A stretch of 64,000 nt of DNA from Neobacillus sp. FSL H8-0543 (GCF_038592905.1 NZ_CP151943.1:840001-904000); one strand, 5' to 3'. Shown: positions 21,014 through 34,016, numbered from the stretch's first letter. The notes: generated by a model not told the origin, from the sequence alone. A program made the numbers and translations.

Positions 21014-21763
21014 TCACCTCAATAATTCAAAATGGTAGGAAATTGCCCCAAGAGCATATAAGGGAGCTGTCTCCGTTCTTAATATACGCGGTCCTAATCC
21101 ACAAAGAAAGAAACCGTTTTCCCGTAAAACTTGGACTTCATCATCAGTTAATCCGCCTTCAGGACCAAAAACTAATAGCAAGGAATCACCTGGGTTCATT
21201 TTTTGGAGCGTGCTTGAGAAAATTGAAGTTTCGCCACTTCTGCTTTCCTCTTCAAAGGCAACTAACTTATAATGATAGTTTTTACTTTTTTCAAGTAGAA
21301 CTTTAAAGCTCATCGGATTAACTACATCAGGTAAGAAGCTTCGATGCGATTGTTCAGCAGCTTCTTTGGCAATTCTTTGCCATCTTTCTACTTTCTTGGC
21401 AGCCTTTTTTTCATCCCATTTTACAACAGAACGACGAGCAGTGAATGGGATGAATTCATGGGCACCAAGCTCGGTTCCTTTTTGAATAATCCATTCAAGC
21501 TTGTCCCCCTTAGGTAATCCGCTAGCGATTGTTATCGTAATAGGTAGCTCTGAAATCTCATCTTTCCATTGTACAACGTCTGCAACAACTTGTTCATCGG
21601 TAATTTCTGTAATTCTGCAAATGGCCGATTTACTATTTGGGTCGACGCAAATAATTTCATCTCCAGTTGCCATGCGCATGACCTTGCTAATGTGATGGCG
21701 ATCTTCCTCATCAATGAAAAAACGATTATCCTTTGCTCGTTGTTTAACAAAGTAGCGTTGCAA
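21014..21763 (-). CDS. rsmE: 16S rRNA m3U1498 methyltransferase RsmE
   Basis: SPOUT-fold methyltransferase (YqeU) acting on 16S rRNA U1498. The 249 residues show VFGPEGGLTDDE and GPRILRTETAPLYAL, the knotted SAM-binding core. I choose a TTG start at 21763 (TTGCAACGC, encoding MQRYFV-like), preceded by AAAGGGGTGCATCTT. An ATG at 21784 has no ribosome-binding site, and the longest frame (to 21838) runs through the prmA terminator. It ends 5 bp before mtaB. Confidence 0.93.
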   Translation of the reverse strand: MQRYFVKQRAKDNRFFIDEEDRHHISKVMRMATGDEIICVDPNSKSAICRITEITDEQVVADVVQWKDEISELPITITIASGLPKGDKLEWIIQKGTELGAHEFIPFTARRSVVKWDEKKAAKKVERWQRIAKEAAEQSHRSFLPDVVNPMSFKVLLEKSKNYHYKLVAFEEESRSGETSIFSSTLQKMNPGDSLLLVFGPEGGLTDDEVQVLRENGFFLCGLGPRILRTETAPLYALGAISYHFELLR

Positions 21764-21810
21764 AAGATGCACCCCTTTAGACATTTTTACTTTTTTGTAG
21801 ATCAAACGAG

Positions 21811-21835
21811 AAAAAAGGGGTTGTTTCCCCCTTTT
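21811..21835 (-). terminator. Terminator between prmA and rsmE
   Basis: On the minus strand AAAAGGGGGAAACAACCCCTTTTTT, three bp past the prmA stop. The short A/T-backed stem may end only part of the transcripts, leaving some read-through into rsmE-mtaB. Confidence 0.65.
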
Positions 21836-21838
21836 CAA

Positions 21839-22780
21839 TTATATCCTTTTCGCGATTATTGCAACCCAATCTTCCATTAAGATCGTTTCAGTAATTTCGA
21901 AGCCAGAAGCAACTAACGCCTCTTTTACTAGATCTTTTTTCTGTTGGATAATCCCTGAGGCAATGAAAGAACCCCCTGGTTTCACAACCTTGGCTACATC
22001 ATCGGTAAATCGAAGGATAACCTCGGCAAGAATATTTGCAACAACCACATCTGCAGAGTTTTCTTCTACACCCGTAAGTAAATTATTTTGGGAGGTTACG
22101 ACACGGTCGTTCACTTTATTAAGCTTAATGTTAACCCTTGCTGTCGTGACGGCAATTTCATCAAGATCAAAAGCCCGAACATCTTCTGCCCCAAGCATCG
22201 CTGCAGCAATACTTAGTACGCCTGAACCAGTTCCAACGTCAATTACTCTGTCTCCAGCACGAACCGTTCTTTCGAGCGATTGGATGCACATGACAGTCGT
22301 TGGGTGTGTCCCAGTCCCAAATGCCATACCTGGATCCAACTCGATAATTAATTCATCACTACTCACTGGAGTATATATTTCCCATGTGGGAACAATGGTA
22401 AATCGCTCAGATATTTTAACAGGATGATAATACTTTTTCCATGCTGTCGCCCATTCTTCTTCATTTACTTCACTGATCGTCACCTTATTTTTCCCAATAT
22501 CGATGTTATGGATTACAAGGTTAGTAATAGATTCTTTAACCGCATCTACCGTTTCACCTAAGAAACTGTTTACTGGTAAGTAGGCTTTTACAATTACGCC
22601 TTCTTCAGGGTAATCATCTGGATTGAGTTGGTAGATTTCCCCGAATTGATCCTCTCTTTCCTTAATAAGTTCAAAAGGATCTTCAATAACAACACCGCTA
22701 GCACCAGCCTCGTGTAAAATATGCGATATTGGTTCAATCGCTTCGTTTGTAGTGTGGATACTAATTTCTGACCACTTCAT
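21839..22780 (-). CDS. prmA: Ribosomal protein L11 methyltransferase PrmA
   Basis: SAM-dependent lysine methyltransferase modifying ribosomal protein L11. The 313 residues carry motif [21 protein letters not shown] (~residue 180) and [10 protein letters not shown] further on. The gene follows dnaJ by 19 bp as in B. subtilis (yqeT). Confidence 0.96.
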   Translation of the reverse strand: MKWSEISIHTTNEAIEPISHILHEAGASGVVIEDPFELIKEREDQFGEIYQLNPDDYPEEGVIVKAYLPVNSFLGETVDAVKESITNLVIHNIDIGKNKVTISEVNEEEWATAWKKYYHPVKISERFTIVPTWEIYTPVSSDELIIELDPGMAFGTGTHPTTVMCIQSLERTVRAGDRVIDVGTGSGVLSIAAAMLGAEDVRAFDLDEIAVTTARVNIKLNKVNDRVVTSQNNLLTGVEENSADVVVANILAEVILRFTDDVAKVVKPGGSFIASGIIQQKKDLVKEALVASGFEITETILMEDWVAIIAKRI

Positions 22781-22799
22781 TCTACCAACTCCAATCCTT

Positions 22800-23930
22800 C
22801 TACTCGCCTTTAAAGGCTCGTTTTACTTTTGAGAAAAAGCCCTCTTCATGTTCACCAATCGGTGAAGTTCCACTAAGTTCAGCAAATTCCCGAAGAAGTT
22901 GCTTTTGTTTATCTGTAAGTTTTGTTGGGGTAATTATTCGCACAATGATATGCTGATCACCTACACCATAACCACGCACATTTGGAATGCCTTTACCCTT
23001 TAAGCGGAATTTAGTTCCTGTTTGAGTCCCGCTAGGAACCTTAACCTTAACTTTCCCATGTAAGGTTGGTACTTCAATTTCAGCCCCTAGTGATGCCTGA
23101 ACAAATGTAATTGGCATTTCACAATAAACATCATCGCCATCACGTTCAAAAAATTCATGCTCTCGTACATGGAAAACAATGAAAAGGTCACCAGATGGAC
23201 CACCGTTAATACCCGCCTCGCCTTGACCAGTCACTCTAAGCTGCTGGCCGTCATCGATTCCTGCAGGAATTTTCACATGAATCTTCTTCCGTTTATTCAC
23301 ACGGCCGTTACCACCGCAGGTCGAACATTTATGTTTAATATCTTTTCCAGTTCCATTACAGTGGTTACATACGCGGCGATTTACAATTCGGCCAAATGGT
23401 GTATTTTGCTCCACATTTAACTGGCCTGTACCATGACAATGCTTACACGTCTCTGGTTTGGTACCTTTCTTTGCACCAGAACCATCACATGTTCCACATG
23501 TCTCTTCACGCGGGATTTCAATATCCGTTTCTTTCCCGAATGCAGCTTCTTCAAAAGAAATGGTCATCGTATATTGAAGGTCAGCACCTTGTCTCGGTGC
23601 ATTCGGATCACGTCTTCGCGAACCTCCGCCTCCGCCAAAGAAGGTATTGAAAATATCTTCAAAACCGCCAAAACCACCGCCAAAATCTCCTCCGCCACCA
23701 AAACCCTGGTTTGGATTAGCATGGCCGAACTGGTCATATTGTGCTTTTTTCTGTTCATCGCTTAAAACCTCATAAGCCTCAGCGAGTTCTTTAAACTTAT
23801 CCGCCGCATCTGCCTCTTTATTAATATCAGGATGATATTGTTTAGAGAGCTTTCGATAGGCTTTTTTAATTTCATCCTTAGAAGCGCTTTTACTTACACC
23901 GAGCACTTCATAGTAATCCCGTTTACTCAT
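22800..23930 (-). CDS. dnaJ: Chaperone DnaJ (Hsp40)
   Basis: J-domain co-chaperone that stimulates the DnaK ATPase. The 376 residues run: J domain with HPD (~residue 33), Gly/Phe-rich linker, zinc-finger domain with four CxxCxGxG-type repeats ([32 protein letters not shown]), then the substrate-binding C-terminal domain. I start at [11 protein letters not shown] (23930) after GGGAGTGG; the longer frame to 23954 lacks support. Confidence 0.97.
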   Translation of the reverse strand: MSKRDYYEVLGVSKSASKDEIKKAYRKLSKQYHPDINKEADAADKFKELAEAYEVLSDEQKKAQYDQFGHANPNQGFGGGGDFGGGFGGFEDIFNTFFGGGGGSRRRDPNAPRQGADLQYTMTISFEEAAFGKETDIEIPREETCGTCDGSGAKKGTKPETCKHCHGTGQLNVEQNTPFGRIVNRRVCNHCNGTGKDIKHKCSTCGGNGRVNKRKKIHVKIPAGIDDGQQLRVTGQGEAGINGGPSGDLFIVFHVREHEFFERDGDDVYCEMPITFVQASLGAEIEVPTLHGKVKVKVPSGTQTGTKFRLKGKGIPNVRGYGVGDQHIIVRIITPTKLTDKQKQLLREFAELSGTSPIGEHEEGFFSKVKRAFKGE

Positions 23931-23999
23931 GATTACCACTCCCGAATCTGTCACATAGAGACTATTCTAACACCTTTTACAAGGTTAATGCAATGAAAA

Positions 24000-24030
24000 A
24001 GCCAAAGTCCTAGAGTCTGACTTTGACTTT
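24000..24030 (-). terminator. Terminator-like hairpin between dnaK and dnaJ
   Basis: On the minus strand AGTCAAAGTC, loop, GACTTTGGCT, then TTTTTC, about 55 bp past the dnaK stop. It would limit dnaJ-prmA-rsmE-mtaB expression relative to dnaK. Confidence 0.65.
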
Positions 24031-24084
24031 TTCTGTAGATACATCAATTACTTTGAAAAATGATAGTCTAGCTTACGCTTTTTC

Positions 24085-25938
<1,854 letters not shown>

Positions 25939-25953
25939 CTAAATTATGTAGGT

Positions 25954-26559
25954 TTATTGATTCACTTTAACCATTGCCGGACGCAGAACTCGATCTTTTA
26001 TCATATAACCTTTTTGAAATTCTTCCGTCACAATATTTGAACCATAGTCTTCGTCTTCACCTTGCATTACCGCTTGATGGAAATGTGGGTCAAATTCCTT
26101 ACCAACTGCTTCAATTTGTTCAACACCTTCGCTTTTCAAGGCATCAATTAAACTGCGATAAACCATATCCATCCCTTGAAGAAGTGACTTAGTTTGCTCA
26201 TTATCTGCATCCAGTTTTAAGGCTCTTTCAAAGTTATCTAATGCTGGAAGCATATTAGCAGCTAATTTTTGTGCTCTATATTTTTCACTCGCCTCGCTGT
26301 CTAATCGAGTACGACGGCGAAAATTATCAAAATCCGCTTGAAGTCTTAGATAACGATTATCTGCTTCTTCTAACTTATTGATAAGCTGTTGAATCTCTGC
26401 ATTATGGTCTTCATTATTTGACTCTTCGCCATTACCTTCATTCGCTTCCTCTTCTTCGGCAAAAACAGTTTCTACTGTTTCTTCCTCGGTAAGTTCAGCC
26501 TGGTCATTCATTTCAGTATTCAACTCTTCATTGATTGTGCTATTTTTATCTTTTGTCAA
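25954..26559 (-). CDS. grpE: Nucleotide exchange factor GrpE
   Basis: Releases ADP from DnaK. The ~201 residues have an acidic, low-complexity N-terminus (~1-60), a long coiled coil ([28 protein letters not shown]) and the C-terminal beta domain ending [12 protein letters not shown] prefer a TTG start at 26559, since GGGAGGTGAGTAAG lies directly upstream; an ATG at 26583 would put that site inside the frame. It is the second gene of the hrcA operon. Confidence 0.94.
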   Translation of the reverse strand: MTKDKNSTINEELNTEMNDQAELTEEETVETVFAEEEEANEGNGEESNNEDHNAEIQQLINKLEEADNRYLRLQADFDNFRRRTRLDSEASEKYRAQKLAANMLPALDNFERALKLDADNEQTKSLLQGMDMVYRSLIDALKSEGVEQIEAVGKEFDPHFHQAVMQGEDEDYGSNIVTEEFQKGYMIKDRVLRPAMVKVNQ

Positions 26560-26622
26560 CTTACTCACCTCCCTTAAAGGCATTTAAATTATTTATTAAA
26601 TAAATTATTGTCATGGAAAGAG

Positions 26623-26643
26623 GGGTGAAATAAGATTTCACCC
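26623..26643 (-). promoter_or_regulatory. Hairpin between hrcA and grpE
   Basis: GGGTGAAAT, loop AAG/CTT, ATTTCACCC is a perfect nine-pair stem in the 128-bp hrcA-grpE gap. On the minus strand it is followed by CTCTTTCC, not a clean T run. In B. subtilis the hrcA-grpE junction of this mRNA is reported to be processed, with a hairpin protecting the downstream part. A similar role here is inference. Confidence 0.6.
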
Positions 26644-26687
26644 TTTGTGAACTCCAATTCGTCCACACTTACTCAATATTTCCACCA

Positions 26688-27725
26688 CTAATATTTTTGA
26701 TACAAGTTTGTTAAAACAGAAGTTAAATCCTTGCTTAAAAACTGTAGCAAACTAATTACACGGGAATATTCCATTCTTGTTGGTCCAAGGATTGCAATTG
26801 TTCCCAGTTTTTCTGAACCAACCGAATAGGCAGCTGTTATTAAACTGCAATTCTCCATCGCACTATTATTGTTTTCTGTGCCGATTTTCACATTAATACC
26901 CGCTGAGTCATTTTTGATTAAATTATAAATCCATTCTTCCTGATCAATCATTTGCAGAAGTCCGCGGATTTTGCTTACATCATGGAACTCAGGCTGGCTT
27001 AGCATATTTGTCTTTCCGCCAAAAAAGAGTTGTTTTTCATTTACTGGCATTTTTAACGAGTCGGCAATGGTATGCAACATTAGATCGTAATTATGAATAT
27101 GCTGCCTTAACAACATCGCAACTTCTTTATAGATTTTATCGTTCAAATCTTCAAGATGCACACCGGCTAAACGTTCATTTAGGATATTAACTGTTTTCTC
27201 AAGATCACTCACATCCACTGTAGGCGGTAAATGAATTGTTCGATTTTCAACGTGTCCAGTATCTGTAACGAAAATCGCAACCGCAGTTTCTCTGTTCAAA
27301 GGGATAATTTGAATTCTTTTCAGCTTATTGACACTTGCAGCTGGTCCCAAAACAATCGATGTATAGTTGGTTAGTTCGGATAAAATTTTTGCTGATCTTT
27401 GAATTATTTTTTCAAACTCATAAATTTTCTCAGCAAAAATAGATTGAATGATCGAAACATCCTTTGTATTTAACGCTTGAGGCGCCAGCAAATGATCCAC
27501 ATAATATCGATATCCCTTTTCAGAAGGAATACGCCCTGAAGAGGTATGGGTTTTTTCAATATATCCCAGCTCCTCAAGATCAGCCATTTCATTTCGAATG
27601 GTTGCAGAACTAAATGATATCTCTTCTTTTTTCGACAAACTCCTTGAGCCGACAGGCTGTGCAGACCGAACAAAATCATCAACAATAACCTGAAGAATCA
27701 ATAATTGACGATCTGTTAACACCAT
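26688..27725 (-). CDS. hrcA: Heat-inducible transcription repressor HrcA
   Basis: Represses class I heat-shock genes by binding CIRCE; GroE keeps it active. The 345 residues have an N-terminal winged HTH ([25 protein letters not shown]), followed by GAF-like and insert domains. It is first in hrcA-grpE-dnaK-dnaJ-prmA-rsmE-mtaB and is controlled by the CIRCE element 12 bp upstream, so it autoregulates. Confidence 0.96.
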   Translation of the reverse strand: MVLTDRQLLILQVIVDDFVRSAQPVGSRSLSKKEEISFSSATIRNEMADLEELGYIEKTHTSSGRIPSEKGYRYYVDHLLAPQALNTKDVSIIQSIFAEKIYEFEKIIQRSAKILSELTNYTSIVLGPAASVNKLKRIQIIPLNRETAVAIFVTDTGHVENRTIHLPPTVDVSDLEKTVNILNERLAGVHLEDLNDKIYKEVAMLLRQHIHNYDLMLHTIADSLKMPVNEKQLFFGGKTNMLSQPEFHDVSKIRGLLQMIDQEEWIYNLIKNDSAGINVKIGTENNNSAMENCSLITAAYSVGSEKLGTIAILGPTRMEYSRVISLLQFLSKDLTSVLTNLYQKY

Positions 27726-27737
27726 TCATCACCTCTG

Positions 27738-27764
27738 TTAGCACTCACGGAAGTCGAGTGCTAA
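27738..27764 (-). promoter_or_regulatory. CIRCE operator of the hrcA-dnaK operon
   Basis: TTAGCACTC-N9-GAGTGCTAA is a perfect 9-9-9 inverted repeat matching the CIRCE consensus at every position. A TATAAT (minus strand, 27764-27769) abuts its upstream side, so HrcA binding would cover the promoter and the start of the transcript. Confidence 0.97.
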
Positions 27765-27800
27765 TTATATTAATAAATTATCAAAAATAGTGGGATGCTG

Positions 27801-28946
27801 TCAATCATTTGATGTTATCAAAAATGATTGAAATACCTCATTTCCCAATAATCGCCCTGTTTTTGTTAAATATATATGATCATTTTCAACCTTTAACCAC
27901 TTTTTACCAACTAAATCCGTGATTTCTTTTTCAAAAAATTGCAGTGGATCCTTGTTAAACCTCTGGATAAATCGAGGGATTGAGACTCCATTCGCTATTC
28001 TTAAACCTAAAAACATTTCTTCTTCCATCTGTTCAGCAATAGTTACTTCATGTTCCTGGAAAACAGGAAGATGCCCATTTTCAATATGTTGCAGATATTT
28101 ATTTAATGGCCCAGCATTGGAGCGCCGTTTGCCATTTATATAACTGTGAGCACCTGCTCCAAATCCATAATAATAGTTATTTAGCCAATACGTAAGGTTA
28201 TGCTTACTTTCATAGCCTGGCTTAGAAAAATTACTTATTTCATATTGCTTAAATCCGTGTTTATCCATTTCCTCCATCAGGAGTTCATACATTGCTGCTT
28301 CAATATCCTCCCCCGGTGTAGGAAGTTTCCCTTTTTGCATCAGGTTGTAAAAGACGGTTTTTGGTTCGATTATTAATGAATAGGCAGAATAATGATTGAT
28401 ATCGAGTGAAAACGCCGCTGTTAATGACTTTTGAAAATCAGTGAGCGTCTGTGATGGAAGACTAAAAATTAAGTCGATACTAATGTTCTCAAAACCTACA
28501 GCTTTTGCATTATCTATTGATTGGTAAACATCCTTCGCACGATGGACACGGCCAATCTTTTTTAAGAGATCATCATTAAAGGTTTGCACGCCTATGCTAA
28601 GTCTGTTCACACCAGCATCCCTTAGTATTTGTAATTTTTCTTTTGTTAAATCTCCGGGATTTGCTTCAAACGTAAATTCATTGTTTTTCCCCAATGGCAG
28701 ATGTTTGTTGATACTTTCACAAAAACGGTATAGCTGCTGCTCATTTAATGAAGTAGGAGTCCCACCACCAACAAAAATTGTTTCTAGCTTTTCTGTAGGA
28801 AATTCACGCATAGTTAAAATCATTTCCTGCTCTAATGAAAGTAGGTAGTCATCTACCGGCTGCCCTTTTAGAAACACTTTATTAAAATCACAATAATGGC
28901 AAATATGTTCACAAAAAGGAATGTGCAGATAGGCAGCGTTAATCAT
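27801..28946 (-). CDS. hemW: Radical SAM protein HemW (coproporphyrinogen oxidase-like)
   Basis: The 381 residues have PFCEHICHYCDFNK, a CxxxCxxC cluster near residue 15, and VGGGTPTSL, typical of HemW. The family is annotated as anaerobic coproporphyrinogen III oxidase, but HemW proteins are heme chaperones. The B. subtilis homologue at this locus is called HemN or HemW. It lies between lepA and hrcA as usual and ends well before CIRCE. Confidence 0.93.
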   Translation of the reverse strand: MINAAYLHIPFCEHICHYCDFNKVFLKGQPVDDYLLSLEQEMILTMREFPTEKLETIFVGGGTPTSLNEQQLYRFCESINKHLPLGKNNEFTFEANPGDLTKEKLQILRDAGVNRLSIGVQTFNDDLLKKIGRVHRAKDVYQSIDNAKAVGFENISIDLIFSLPSQTLTDFQKSLTAAFSLDINHYSAYSLIIEPKTVFYNLMQKGKLPTPGEDIEAAMYELLMEEMDKHGFKQYEISNFSKPGYESKHNLTYWLNNYYYGFGAGAHSYINGKRRSNAGPLNKYLQHIENGHLPVFQEHEVTIAEQMEEEMFLGLRIANGVSIPRFIQRFNKDPLQFFEKEITDLVGKKWLKVENDHIYLTKTGRLLGNEVFQSFLITSND

Positions 28947-28978
28947 TTGTATACACCTTCTTTTCTAATAACAAAAAG

Positions 28979-29022
28979 AGGCAGGATTTCGCCTGTAATT
29001 AGACTTGTCCATACCTCCTGCT
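28979..29022 (-). terminator. Probable terminator after lepA
   Basis: On the minus strand AGCAGGA...TCCTGCC followed by TCTTTTT, a six- to seven-pair stem with a ~30-nt loop, 7 bp past the lepA stop. It is weaker than the others because of the long loop. Confidence 0.45.
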
Positions 29023-29028
29023 AGTTTT

Positions 29029-30864
29029 TTACTTTTTGGAATTGGAATCATCCATCTTTAAGACTGCCATAAAGGCTTCTTGCGGAACCTCGACAGAACC
29101 AACCTGTTTCATCCGTTTTTTACCTTCTTTTTGTTTCTCTAGCAATTTACGCTTTCGGGAGATATCTCCACCGTAACATTTAGCTAAAACATTTTTACCC
29201 ATCGATTTAATCGTCGACCTAGCAACAATTTTTTGTCCAATCGCTGCTTGAATAGGGACTTCAAATTGTTGTCTTGGAATTAATTCCTTCAATTTTTCAA
29301 CAATTGCTTTTCCGCGTTCATAGGCAAAATCATTATGAACTATAAAGCTTAATGCGTCCACTTTTTCCGAATTTAGCATGATATCCATTTTAACCAATTT
29401 AGAGGTTTGGTAGCCGATAAGTTCGTAATCAAAAGAAGCATAGCCCCTTGTGCTTGATTTTAATTGATCAAAGAAATCATAGACAATTTCAGCCAATGGG
29501 ATTTCATACTTAATACCTACACGATTTTCGGCTAAGTACTCCATATCCATGAAATTACCGCGCTTTTGCTGACAGATTTCCATAATCGTCCCAACATATT
29601 CATTTGGAGCCATCATTGTGGCTTTAACATACGGCTCCTCCAAGTGATCAATCTTTTGTGGGTCTGGCAGGTTTGACGGGTTATCCACTTTCAATTGTGT
29701 GCCATCTGTCATATAGACATTATAGATTACACTTGGTGCAGTCGTAATTAAATCAATCTTGAATTCCCGTTCAATCCGCTCTTGAATAATCTCCATATGG
29801 AGGAGCCCTAAGAATCCACAGCGGAAACCAAAACCAAGCGCTTGGGATGTTTCTGGTTCAAATTGAAGTGATGAATCATTTAACTGAAGTTTTTCAAGGG
29901 CATCACGTAGATCATTAAATTTAGCCGTATCAATGGGATACAAACCACAATATACCATCGGATTAAGCTTTCGATAACCTGGAAGCGCCTCTTTCGTACC
30001 ATTCTTAGCATTGGTAATTGTATCCCCGACGCGTGTATCTCCGACGTTTTTAATTGCAGCCGTTAAGAAGCCTACATCACCAACGGATAACTCATCACGC
30101 ATTGTCGCTTTCGGGGTAAATACTCCGACCTCGTTTACTTCGAATTCTTTGCCGGTTGCCATCATTCTAACCTTATCCCCGACTTTTATGGTACCTTCAA
30201 AAACGCGAATATAGGCAACAACGCCACGATATGCGTCGTACAAGGAATCGAAGATCAGTGCTTTTAATGGAGCCTCAGGATCACCTGTTGGTGCAGGGAC
30301 TTTTTCCACTACCTGCTCAAGTATATCTTCTATCCCGATTCCTGCTTTTGCCGATGCTAAAACAGCTTCAGAAGCATCTAAACCGATAACTTCTTCAATT
30401 TCGCCGCGGACTCTCTCTGGATCCGCACTAGGAAGGTCAATTTTATTAATAACCGGCAGGATTTCAAGATTGTTGTCGAGGGCAAGGTAGACATTCGCTA
30501 GTGTCTGTGCTTCAATTCCTTGCGCTGCGTCAACTACCAAAACAGCCCCTTCACAAGCGGCAAGACTTCTAGATACCTCATACGTAAAATCGACGTGTCC
30601 TGGTGTATCGATCAGATGGAAGGTATATTCTTCACCATCTTTTGCTTTGTAGGTTAACTGAACGGCGTTTAACTTTATCGTAATCCCGCGTTCTCTCTCA
30701 AGATCCATTGAATCTAAGAGTTGCTCTTTCATTTCGCGGGAAGTTAATGCATTGGTTTTTTCTAAGATACGGTCAGCCAATGTTGATTTCCCGTGGTCAA
30801 TATGGGCAATGATTGAAAAGTTTCTTATTCTCGATTGTCGTTTCATTCTTTCTTCTTTGTTCAT
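29029..30864 (-). CDS. lepA: Elongation factor 4 (LepA)
   Basis: Ribosome-bound translational GTPase that affects back-translocation and ribosome biogenesis. The 611 residues have G1 [10 protein letters not shown]3 DTPGHVDF and G4 NKIDLPSAD, then domains II, III and V and the LepA-specific C-terminus. I start at [10 protein letters not shown] (30864), 8 nt after TAGGAG; the in-frame GTG at 30873 overlaps that site. It precedes hemW and hrcA as in B. subtilis. Confidence 0.97.
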   Translation of the reverse strand: MNKEERMKRQSRIRNFSIIAHIDHGKSTLADRILEKTNALTSREMKEQLLDSMDLERERGITIKLNAVQLTYKAKDGEEYTFHLIDTPGHVDFTYEVSRSLAACEGAVLVVDAAQGIEAQTLANVYLALDNNLEILPVINKIDLPSADPERVRGEIEEVIGLDASEAVLASAKAGIGIEDILEQVVEKVPAPTGDPEAPLKALIFDSLYDAYRGVVAYIRVFEGTIKVGDKVRMMATGKEFEVNEVGVFTPKATMRDELSVGDVGFLTAAIKNVGDTRVGDTITNAKNGTKEALPGYRKLNPMVYCGLYPIDTAKFNDLRDALEKLQLNDSSLQFEPETSQALGFGFRCGFLGLLHMEIIQERIEREFKIDLITTAPSVIYNVYMTDGTQLKVDNPSNLPDPQKIDHLEEPYVKATMMAPNEYVGTIMEICQQKRGNFMDMEYLAENRVGIKYEIPLAEIVYDFFDQLKSSTRGYASFDYELIGYQTSKLVKMDIMLNSEKVDALSFIVHNDFAYERGKAIVEKLKELIPRQQFEVPIQAAIGQKIVARSTIKSMGKNVLAKCYGGDISRKRKLLEKQKEGKKRMKQVGSVEVPQEAFMAVLKMDDSNSKK

Positions 30865-30940
30865 GTTGTTCACTCCTACTATAACTCACACATGTAAACT
30901 ATTTTTGATTATATCAGTACACCTTTCAAGATTCAATTAA

Positions 30941-31092
30941 AAACAAAAAGCGGAAGCGCCCGTTTAGCGACGTATGGACTGGAGCGCTCCGCATGAGATA
31001 AAGGAAACACGGAGCTATAGTCGATTCGATGTTGACTTATCGTAAGGAGGAGAGCGAAGTCCACTAGTCGCTGGGCGCTGGAGCTAGATTCA
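30941..31092 (+). repeat. Intergenic repeat, middle-length copy B
   Basis: About 152 bp: AAGCGGAAGCGCCCGTTTAG at the left, then the palindrome GGAGCGCTCC, a long middle, and CACTAGTCGCTGGGCGCTGGAGCTAGATTCA. A block of 99 bp starting at GGAGCGCTCC is identical, on the opposite strand, to the copy at 34571-34865. Between lepA and yqxA it carries no open frame. Compared with copy C, B lacks the two 60-bp inserts and the right-end hairpin. Confidence 0.9.
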
Positions 31093-31119
31093 AAAAAAAT
31101 TATCATTTTACCGTAAAAT

Positions 31120-31144
31120 AGCGGTACCCTTTAGAGGTACCGCT
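31120..31144 (-). terminator. Hairpin after yqxA
   Basis: AGCGGTACC...GGTACCGCT is a nine-pair perfect stem, followed on the minus strand by ATTTTACGG. It probably ends the gpr-spoIIP-yqxA unit. Confidence 0.65.
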
Positions 31145-31153
31145 TTGGATTGT

Positions 31154-31480
31154 TTATTCTGTGAAAAGATTAATCATTTTTTCTAATGATTTCGCTACCC
31201 CATCAGATATACTCTTTCCCATGGTTGAGAAAAAATTATACGCGCTCATTTCTTCAAGCTTCCGTTTTTTATCGTCGATGTTGTGGCTCGAAATCTCTTT
31301 TCCGAGAAAAGTTGCGCTTAATTGCTTTTCATTTTCATCTATGGCAATGGCTTTTTGGAAATTTATGTCTTCATAGCCCTTCATCTTATGGATACCTTCG
31401 TTTGCCAACTGCATCCCAGCTAAAACTATAAAGAACATCATTCCGGCAACAAATATGGATTTTAGCATAAATATCTTCAT
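31154..31480 (-). CDS. yqxA: YqxA-like protein (DUF3679)
   Basis: A 108-residue protein with one N-terminal membrane segment (FMLKSIFVAGMMFFIVLAGMQLA) and a polar tail. In B. subtilis yqxA follows spoIIP, matching this position (18 bp after spoIIP). Function is not known. The spoIIP proximity suggests sporulation-time expression, which is inference. Confidence 0.78.
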   Translation of the reverse strand: MKIFMLKSIFVAGMMFFIVLAGMQLANEGIHKMKGYEDINFQKAIAIDENEKQLSATFLGKEISSHNIDDKKRKLEEMSAYNFFSTMGKSISDGVAKSLEKMINLFTE

Positions 31481-31498
31481 AACCTTGCTCCTAAGCGT

Positions 31499-32689
31499 CT
31501 ATTGTTCATCCGCTGGCTGCTCGACCTCATAATTTACTTTTTCTGCTTGCCAAAAGTATTCACTAAAGACATCTGCAAGCGCATCAGCTGAACGATTTAA
31601 TTCTTCAAACGTATTATCAACGCCACCAAATTCGATTAATAATGCATTCTCGGAAAGGTTCTGATTGTAGACACCATTTTGGCCGCTACCTTGGTTCATC
31701 ATAACCCCATAGCTTATCCCTTTATATTTTTCTTCCAATAATTCATGAAGGTCTTTGGCTAACTTTAGATTTTTTTCATAGTTAGGATTTTTTCCTCCAA
31801 CTACAAAAACAAGTTGGGCATAGGGCTTTCCATTAATTATCGGAGTTGTTTTATCTTTTCGGCGGGCATCACGATGTATATCGATAAAATAGTCTAAATC
31901 ACGATTGGAAGCCATCGCTGACTTTACTAATTCTCCTGATTTCGAATACGTATTAGCCATCTTTACAGTGCCCATCACATCAAATTTATCAACAGAAGTC
32001 CCAATTCCTCTTTCCTCTAAGCTTTCTTTTAAATAATCTCCAATTTTTGTTACATTTACTTGTGAATGATAGGCAAGATTAGGGTCCTTTACCCCTTTTA
32101 AGTAAGGTAAATAAGACTCCTGATTATGTGTAAAGTAGAGGTGAACAACCTTTTTAACTCCAGTTGTAAGTGAAGGCTGTGGTGGCTTTTCTCCGCTTCC
32201 GCTATTCTCAATTTCTTCTAAATTTTGTAGTGCTGCCTCTCGCTCCGCTTTCATAATTTCAAGCGGCGGAGAAGACTCCGTTGGCATATTTGTATAATTT
32301 GAGCCTTCTCCTGCGACAACAATCTTCCCATCAAACTGATAAAACCCAGGTAGTTCTCTTCCTAACAGACTTCTAGGATCGTCTAAATTGATATTGCTCG
32401 TTAGCTGAAAAATTAGGCTTGTAAGTTTAGGACTCGCAGTTAAGTCCTCTTCAACCTTTAAAAAATGATGATTCTCCCATGCCATTAATTGATAGAGCAA
32501 TTTCCCGTTCACATCACTTGTCGCTGTGTTCACGGACGATGACATAGGTCTATACTGGGGCTTTAATGAGGTTAACAACCCGCTAATCGAAAACACCAAA
32601 ACGATAAACAATAAAAGTGCCGAGATAATTTTAATGAGATTTGTCCCTTTTACGATTACAAACATTCCAGGAGTCCTAGCAATTTTCAT
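31499..32689 (-). CDS. spoIIP: Stage II sporulation protein P (SpoIIP)
   Basis: Peptidoglycan amidase/endopeptidase of the SpoIID-SpoIIM-SpoIIP engulfment machine, membrane-bound in the mother cell. The ~396 residues have one N-terminal membrane segment (ISALLLFIVLVFSISGLL) and the SpoIIP domain. DYFIDIHRDARR and LLIEFGGVDNT carry candidate catalytic residues. I start at ATG 32689 after GCGAGGTGGAACC. It follows gpr, as in B. subtilis. Confidence 0.95.
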   Translation of the reverse strand: MKIARTPGMFVIVKGTNLIKIISALLLFIVLVFSISGLLTSLKPQYRPMSSSVNTATSDVNGKLLYQLMAWENHHFLKVEEDLTASPKLTSLIFQLTSNINLDDPRSLLGRELPGFYQFDGKIVVAGEGSNYTNMPTESSPPLEIMKAEREAALQNLEEIENSGSGEKPPQPSLTTGVKKVVHLYFTHNQESYLPYLKGVKDPNLAYHSQVNVTKIGDYLKESLEERGIGTSVDKFDVMGTVKMANTYSKSGELVKSAMASNRDLDYFIDIHRDARRKDKTTPIINGKPYAQLVFVVGGKNPNYEKNLKLAKDLHELLEEKYKGISYGVMMNQGSGQNGVYNQNLSENALLIEFGGVDNTFEELNRSADALADVFSEYFWQAEKVNYEVEQPADEQ

Positions 32690-32891
32690 GGTTCCACCTC
32701 GCAATTTGATTCTAGTAAATACTTATGACATTACTAGAATTGCTAGAACCATTATTCTATTTTCCGAGGACCACACTGTCATCAAACTATTTTATCTCTC
32801 AAGGGAACGATTCTTCGAGTATCGTTACCGTTGACCGCCCTAATTCCCCCTCAAAGGAACGATTCGAAAAAAATGCCCTCTAAAAAAGAAC

Positions 32892-34016
32892 TTACCTTGT
32901 ATAGAAACCTGCATTATCCTGGTTAACAGCTGTGTGGAGTGAGGAATTTAACCCGTTAGCAATTAAGTTTGCCATATCCTCTATAAAAACATCTACTTCC
33001 TTTGGTGTAACCATTAAATTATGCCCGATTGGCGCTAGCACCTCATAAATCAACTTACGTTTTTCTTCATCGGACAATGTTCCTATCATTCCCAAAAAGG
33101 TCTGGCGCTGTTTCTCATCTGGTAAGTCTTCATCCGTTAGCTTTCTGCGTTTTCCAAAGGACATCCCAGCAGGTGCAAGTGATCTCGAAGGGCGATTTCC
33201 CTCCTTTAATTCCTTGCCAAAATGCTTTAAGATAAAGTCAATCGTGTCGCTCGTTATGGACACGGCATCAACAACGGTTGGCACACCAATAGCAATAACA
33301 GGGACACCAAGTGTTTCCTTACTCAATTCTTTTCTTTTGTTTCCAACTCCTGAACCGGGATGAATACCCGTATCAGAAACCTGAATCGTCGAATTTACCC
33401 TTTCAATCGATCTTGCTGCTAATGCATCAATCGCAATCACAAAATCCGGTTTTGTTTTTTCGACTACACCAAAGATAATGTCGCTCGTTTCAATCCCCGT
33501 TAATCCCATTACACCAGGCACTAAGGACCCAACGGAGCGATAGCCCTCCTCAACATTTTCAGGCTGCAATTCAAACAAATGCCGGGTAATTAAAAGGTTC
33601 TCACATACCATTGGACCAAGCGCATCAGGGGTTACATTCCAATTCCCAAGACCAACAACAAGGCATTTGTCATCTTTTTTAATTCCTGTGCCCTCTAAAA
33701 AGTGCGAAAACTCCTTAGCAAAAATCTCCTCTACCTTATGTTGCAATTCCGTGTCCTGCTGCCTGATCCCTTGGACTTCAACCGTTAAATACCTTCCAGC
33801 CTTTTTCCCAAGCTGTTTTGCCCCCTCGTCTGTAACCTCCACAAGTGAAACTTTAATATCATCAACATCTTTTTCTTTGATAATGACTCCTTCAATTTGA
33901 GAAAGATTCTCCTCCTGATGAACACCTTCTCGCCCTGCAATGACCATTTCCCTAGCCTCTATTGCCAAGTCCGTTCGAATCGAGTACTTGCTTAAATCAA
34001 TATTCTCATTTTTCAT
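32892..34016 (-). CDS. gpr: Germination protease GPR
   Basis: Initiates degradation of small acid-soluble spore proteins during germination; made as a zymogen in the forespore. The 374 residues include the propeptide [12 protein letters not shown] region and [15 protein letters not shown], a conserved core of peptidase family A25, plus [11 protein letters not shown] and [10 protein letters not shown]. It has AGGGGCG before the ATG, and spoIIP lies downstream. Confidence 0.97.
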   Translation of the reverse strand: MKNENIDLSKYSIRTDLAIEAREMVIAGREGVHQEENLSQIEGVIIKEKDVDDIKVSLVEVTDEGAKQLGKKAGRYLTVEVQGIRQQDTELQHKVEEIFAKEFSHFLEGTGIKKDDKCLVVGLGNWNVTPDALGPMVCENLLITRHLFELQPENVEEGYRSVGSLVPGVMGLTGIETSDIIFGVVEKTKPDFVIAIDALAARSIERVNSTIQVSDTGIHPGSGVGNKRKELSKETLGVPVIAIGVPTVVDAVSITSDTIDFILKHFGKELKEGNRPSRSLAPAGMSFGKRRKLTDEDLPDEKQRQTFLGMIGTLSDEEKRKLIYEVLAPIGHNLMVTPKEVDVFIEDMANLIANGLNSSLHTAVNQDNAGFYTR

